From the NCBI GenBank assembly GCA_027459565.1, contig DAIDIA010000304.1, positions 1-7,348 on the forward strand: DNA of 7,348 bases, read 5' to 3'. The translations under genes and the position numbers were made by a program. The notes under the pieces are model-generated. The model did no database searches. It saw only the letters and a list, made by a program, of their open reading frames with translations, and was not told the DNA's origin. Of the stretch, positions 6,125 through 7,348 are shown piece by piece; positions within the stretch are counted from its first letter, which is position 1; each line of letters starts with the position of its first letter. This DNA is from Acidimicrobiaceae bacterium (lineage in GTDB: Bacteria > Actinomycetota > Acidimicrobiia > Acidimicrobiales > Bog-793).

Positions 6125-7348
6125 TCAGCGACGTGGGCCGCGACGGCGCGGTCCGCGGTCCTCGCGCGGAGCGGGGTCCGACGGACCGAGATTGCCGAAT
6201 TCGCTTTCGAGCTCAACGGAGAAGGTCTCCTCGAACGACACGCGTTTGACGCCATCGCCTGCGGGCGCGGGTGCGGACGCGGGCGCGACATCTGCGGAGG
6301 CCCGGGGCTGGCGCTCGTCGCTCTTTGGCGCCGGCACCTGTCCGGCGATCGAAAGGGAGATCTTGCCCTGGGGGTCGATGTCGTCGACGACGACCTCGAC
6401 GCTCTGACCAAGCGCGAGCACGTCTTCGACCCGCTCGACACGCTTGCCCTGACCGATTCTCGAGATGTGCAACAGTCCGTCGCGACCCGGGAGGATGTTC
6501 ACGAACGCACCGAACTTCGTGATGTTGACGACCTTGCCGTCGTAGACCTTGCCAACCTCGGCCGTCGGAGGATCGAGGATCAGCTCGATGCGACGTCGCG
6601 CCTCGTTGACGGCGGTCGATTCGGTTGCTCCGATGGTGACGCGTCCAACCATACCGTCGTCATCGACAGCCACGTCTGCGCCGGTCTCCTGCTGGATCGC
6701 GTTGATGACCTTGCCCTTGGGGCCGATGATCTCGCCGATCTTGTCGATCGGAACCTCCATGCTGAAGATCTTCGGTGCGTAGGGCTTCACATCCTTGTTG
6801 GGTTCCTTGATCGCGGCCAGCATGACATCGAGGATCTTGAGACGCGCCTCGCGCGCCTGGCGCAGAGCCTGGGCGAGGATGTCTGCGGGAAGTCCGTCGA
6901 TCTTCGTGTCGAGCTGCAGCGCCGTGACAAAATCCGAGGTGCCTGCAACCTTGAAGTCCATGTCGCCAAATGCGTCCTCGGCACCCGAGATGTCGGTCAG
7001 GGTCGTGTAACGGCCCTCTGCGTAGACAACGCCCATCGCGATTCCCGCGACAGGTGCCTTGATGGGAACACCGGCATCCATCAGCGAAAGCGTCGAGCCG
7101 CAGACCGATCCCATTGAGGTCGAACCGTCCGAACTCAACACATCGGAGACGAGACGCAAGGTGTAGGGGAAATCCTCCTGCGCGGGTATGACGGGAAGAA
7201 GTGCGCGCTCTGCGAGCATGCCGTGACCGATGTCACGCCGGCGCGGTCCCATCATGCGTCCCGGCTCCCCGACCGAATACGGCGGGAAGTTGTAGTGGTG
7301 GATGTAGCGCTTCGTGTCATCGACGCCGATCGTGTCGATCAACTGGTT
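6125..7348 (-). CDS. pnp: Polyribonucleotide nucleotidyltransferase (PNPase), C-terminal 407 residues (5' end beyond window)
   Basis: PNPase is a trimeric phosphorolytic 3'-5' exoribonuclease that also adds 3' tails, acting in mRNA turnover. Numbering from the first visible codon (7348), the second RNase PH core covers about 1-175. It includes HHYNFPPYSVGE (17-28), the RRRDIGHG phosphate-site region (36-43), GSTSM (75-79) and the catalytic aspartates Asp125 and Asp131 (matching E. coli Asp486 and Asp492). A KH domain follows with the GPKG loop (209-212), then an S1 domain (about 264-333) with ITKFGAFVNILPGRDGLLHIS (276-296). The last 70 or so residues form an Ala/Pro-rich, charged tail ending in repeated RGPRR. 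The first core and N-terminus are outside the window, so the start cannot be judged. It is followed after 34 bp by the M16 peptidase, a widespread pairing. Confidence 0.97.
   Translation of the reverse strand, partial: NQLIDTIGVDDTKRYIHHYNFPPYSVGEPGRMMGPRRRDIGHGMLAERALLPVIPAQEDFPYTLRLVSDVLSSDGSTSMGSVCGSTLSLMDAGVPIKAPVAGIAMGVVYAEGRYTTLTDISGAEDAFGDMDFKVAGTSDFVTALQLDTKIDGLPADILAQALRQAREARLKILDVMLAAIKEPNKDVKPYAPKIFSMEVPIDKIGEIIGPKGKVINAIQQETGADVAVDDDGMVGRVTIGATESTAVNEARRRIELILDPPTAEVGKVYDGKVVNITKFGAFVNILPGRDGLLHISRIGQGKRVERVEDVLALGQSVEVVVDDIDPQGKISLSIAGQVPAPKSDERQPRASADVAPASAPAPAGDGVKRVSFEETFSVELESEFGNLGPSDPAPREDRGPRRRGPRR

Noticed and set aside
6091..6441. Upstream extension of the M16 peptidase frame to 6441.
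   Set aside because: This part lies inside the pnp coding region in another frame and is Arg/Ser/Pro-rich low complexity. Family similarity begins at the ATG at 6090.

Overview
All recognisable genes in this G+C-rich window lie on the minus strand, so the gene order reads from high to low coordinates. It is pnp (polynucleotide phosphorylase, 5' end off the window), an M16 zinc peptidase of the PepR/YmxG type, dapB, dapA, rnj (ribonuclease J) and ftsK (3' end off the window). This is the order found, often with extra genes inserted, in Actinomycetota such as Mycobacterium, Corynebacterium and Streptomyces. The protein sequences, several GTG starts, near absence of Shine-Dalgarno sequences and actinobacterial-looking -10 boxes agree with that phylum. 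A lineage outside the classical genera, for example an Acidimicrobiia-like organism, is possible, but the sequence alone cannot fix it.

Layout: 7348-6125 is the C-terminal part of PNPase (second RNase PH core, KH, S1 and a long disordered basic tail). After 34 bp comes the M16 peptidase (6090-4843). A 101-bp gap holds a small GC hairpin, a repeated 8-mer and the best promoter in the window. dapB (4741-3935) follows, then 26 bp, then dapA (3908-2982), which overlaps the start of rnj (2989-1328) by 8 bp. A 76-bp gap with a candidate extended -10 element leads to ftsK (1251 to beyond position 1), of which the basic N-tail, four membrane segments, acidic linker and beginning of the motor region are visible.

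Functionally, DapA and DapB catalyse consecutive steps of the diaminopimelate/lysine pathway, which supplies peptidoglycan and protein synthesis. PNPase and RNase J are two of the main RNA-processing and RNA-decay enzymes. FtsK couples division to chromosome segregation. The M16 peptidase is a conserved neighbour of pnp whose role is poorly defined. This is a conserved housekeeping region, not an accessory island. I found no mobile element, CRISPR array, tRNA, rRNA or convincing novel system. The points most worth a second look are TAG-type -10 hexamers placed 6-9 nt before three start codons (likely leaderless or near-leaderless transcripts), a possible operator at the dapB promoter, a DapA that looks lysine-insensitive, the PNPase tail, and a marked excess of CGATCG.
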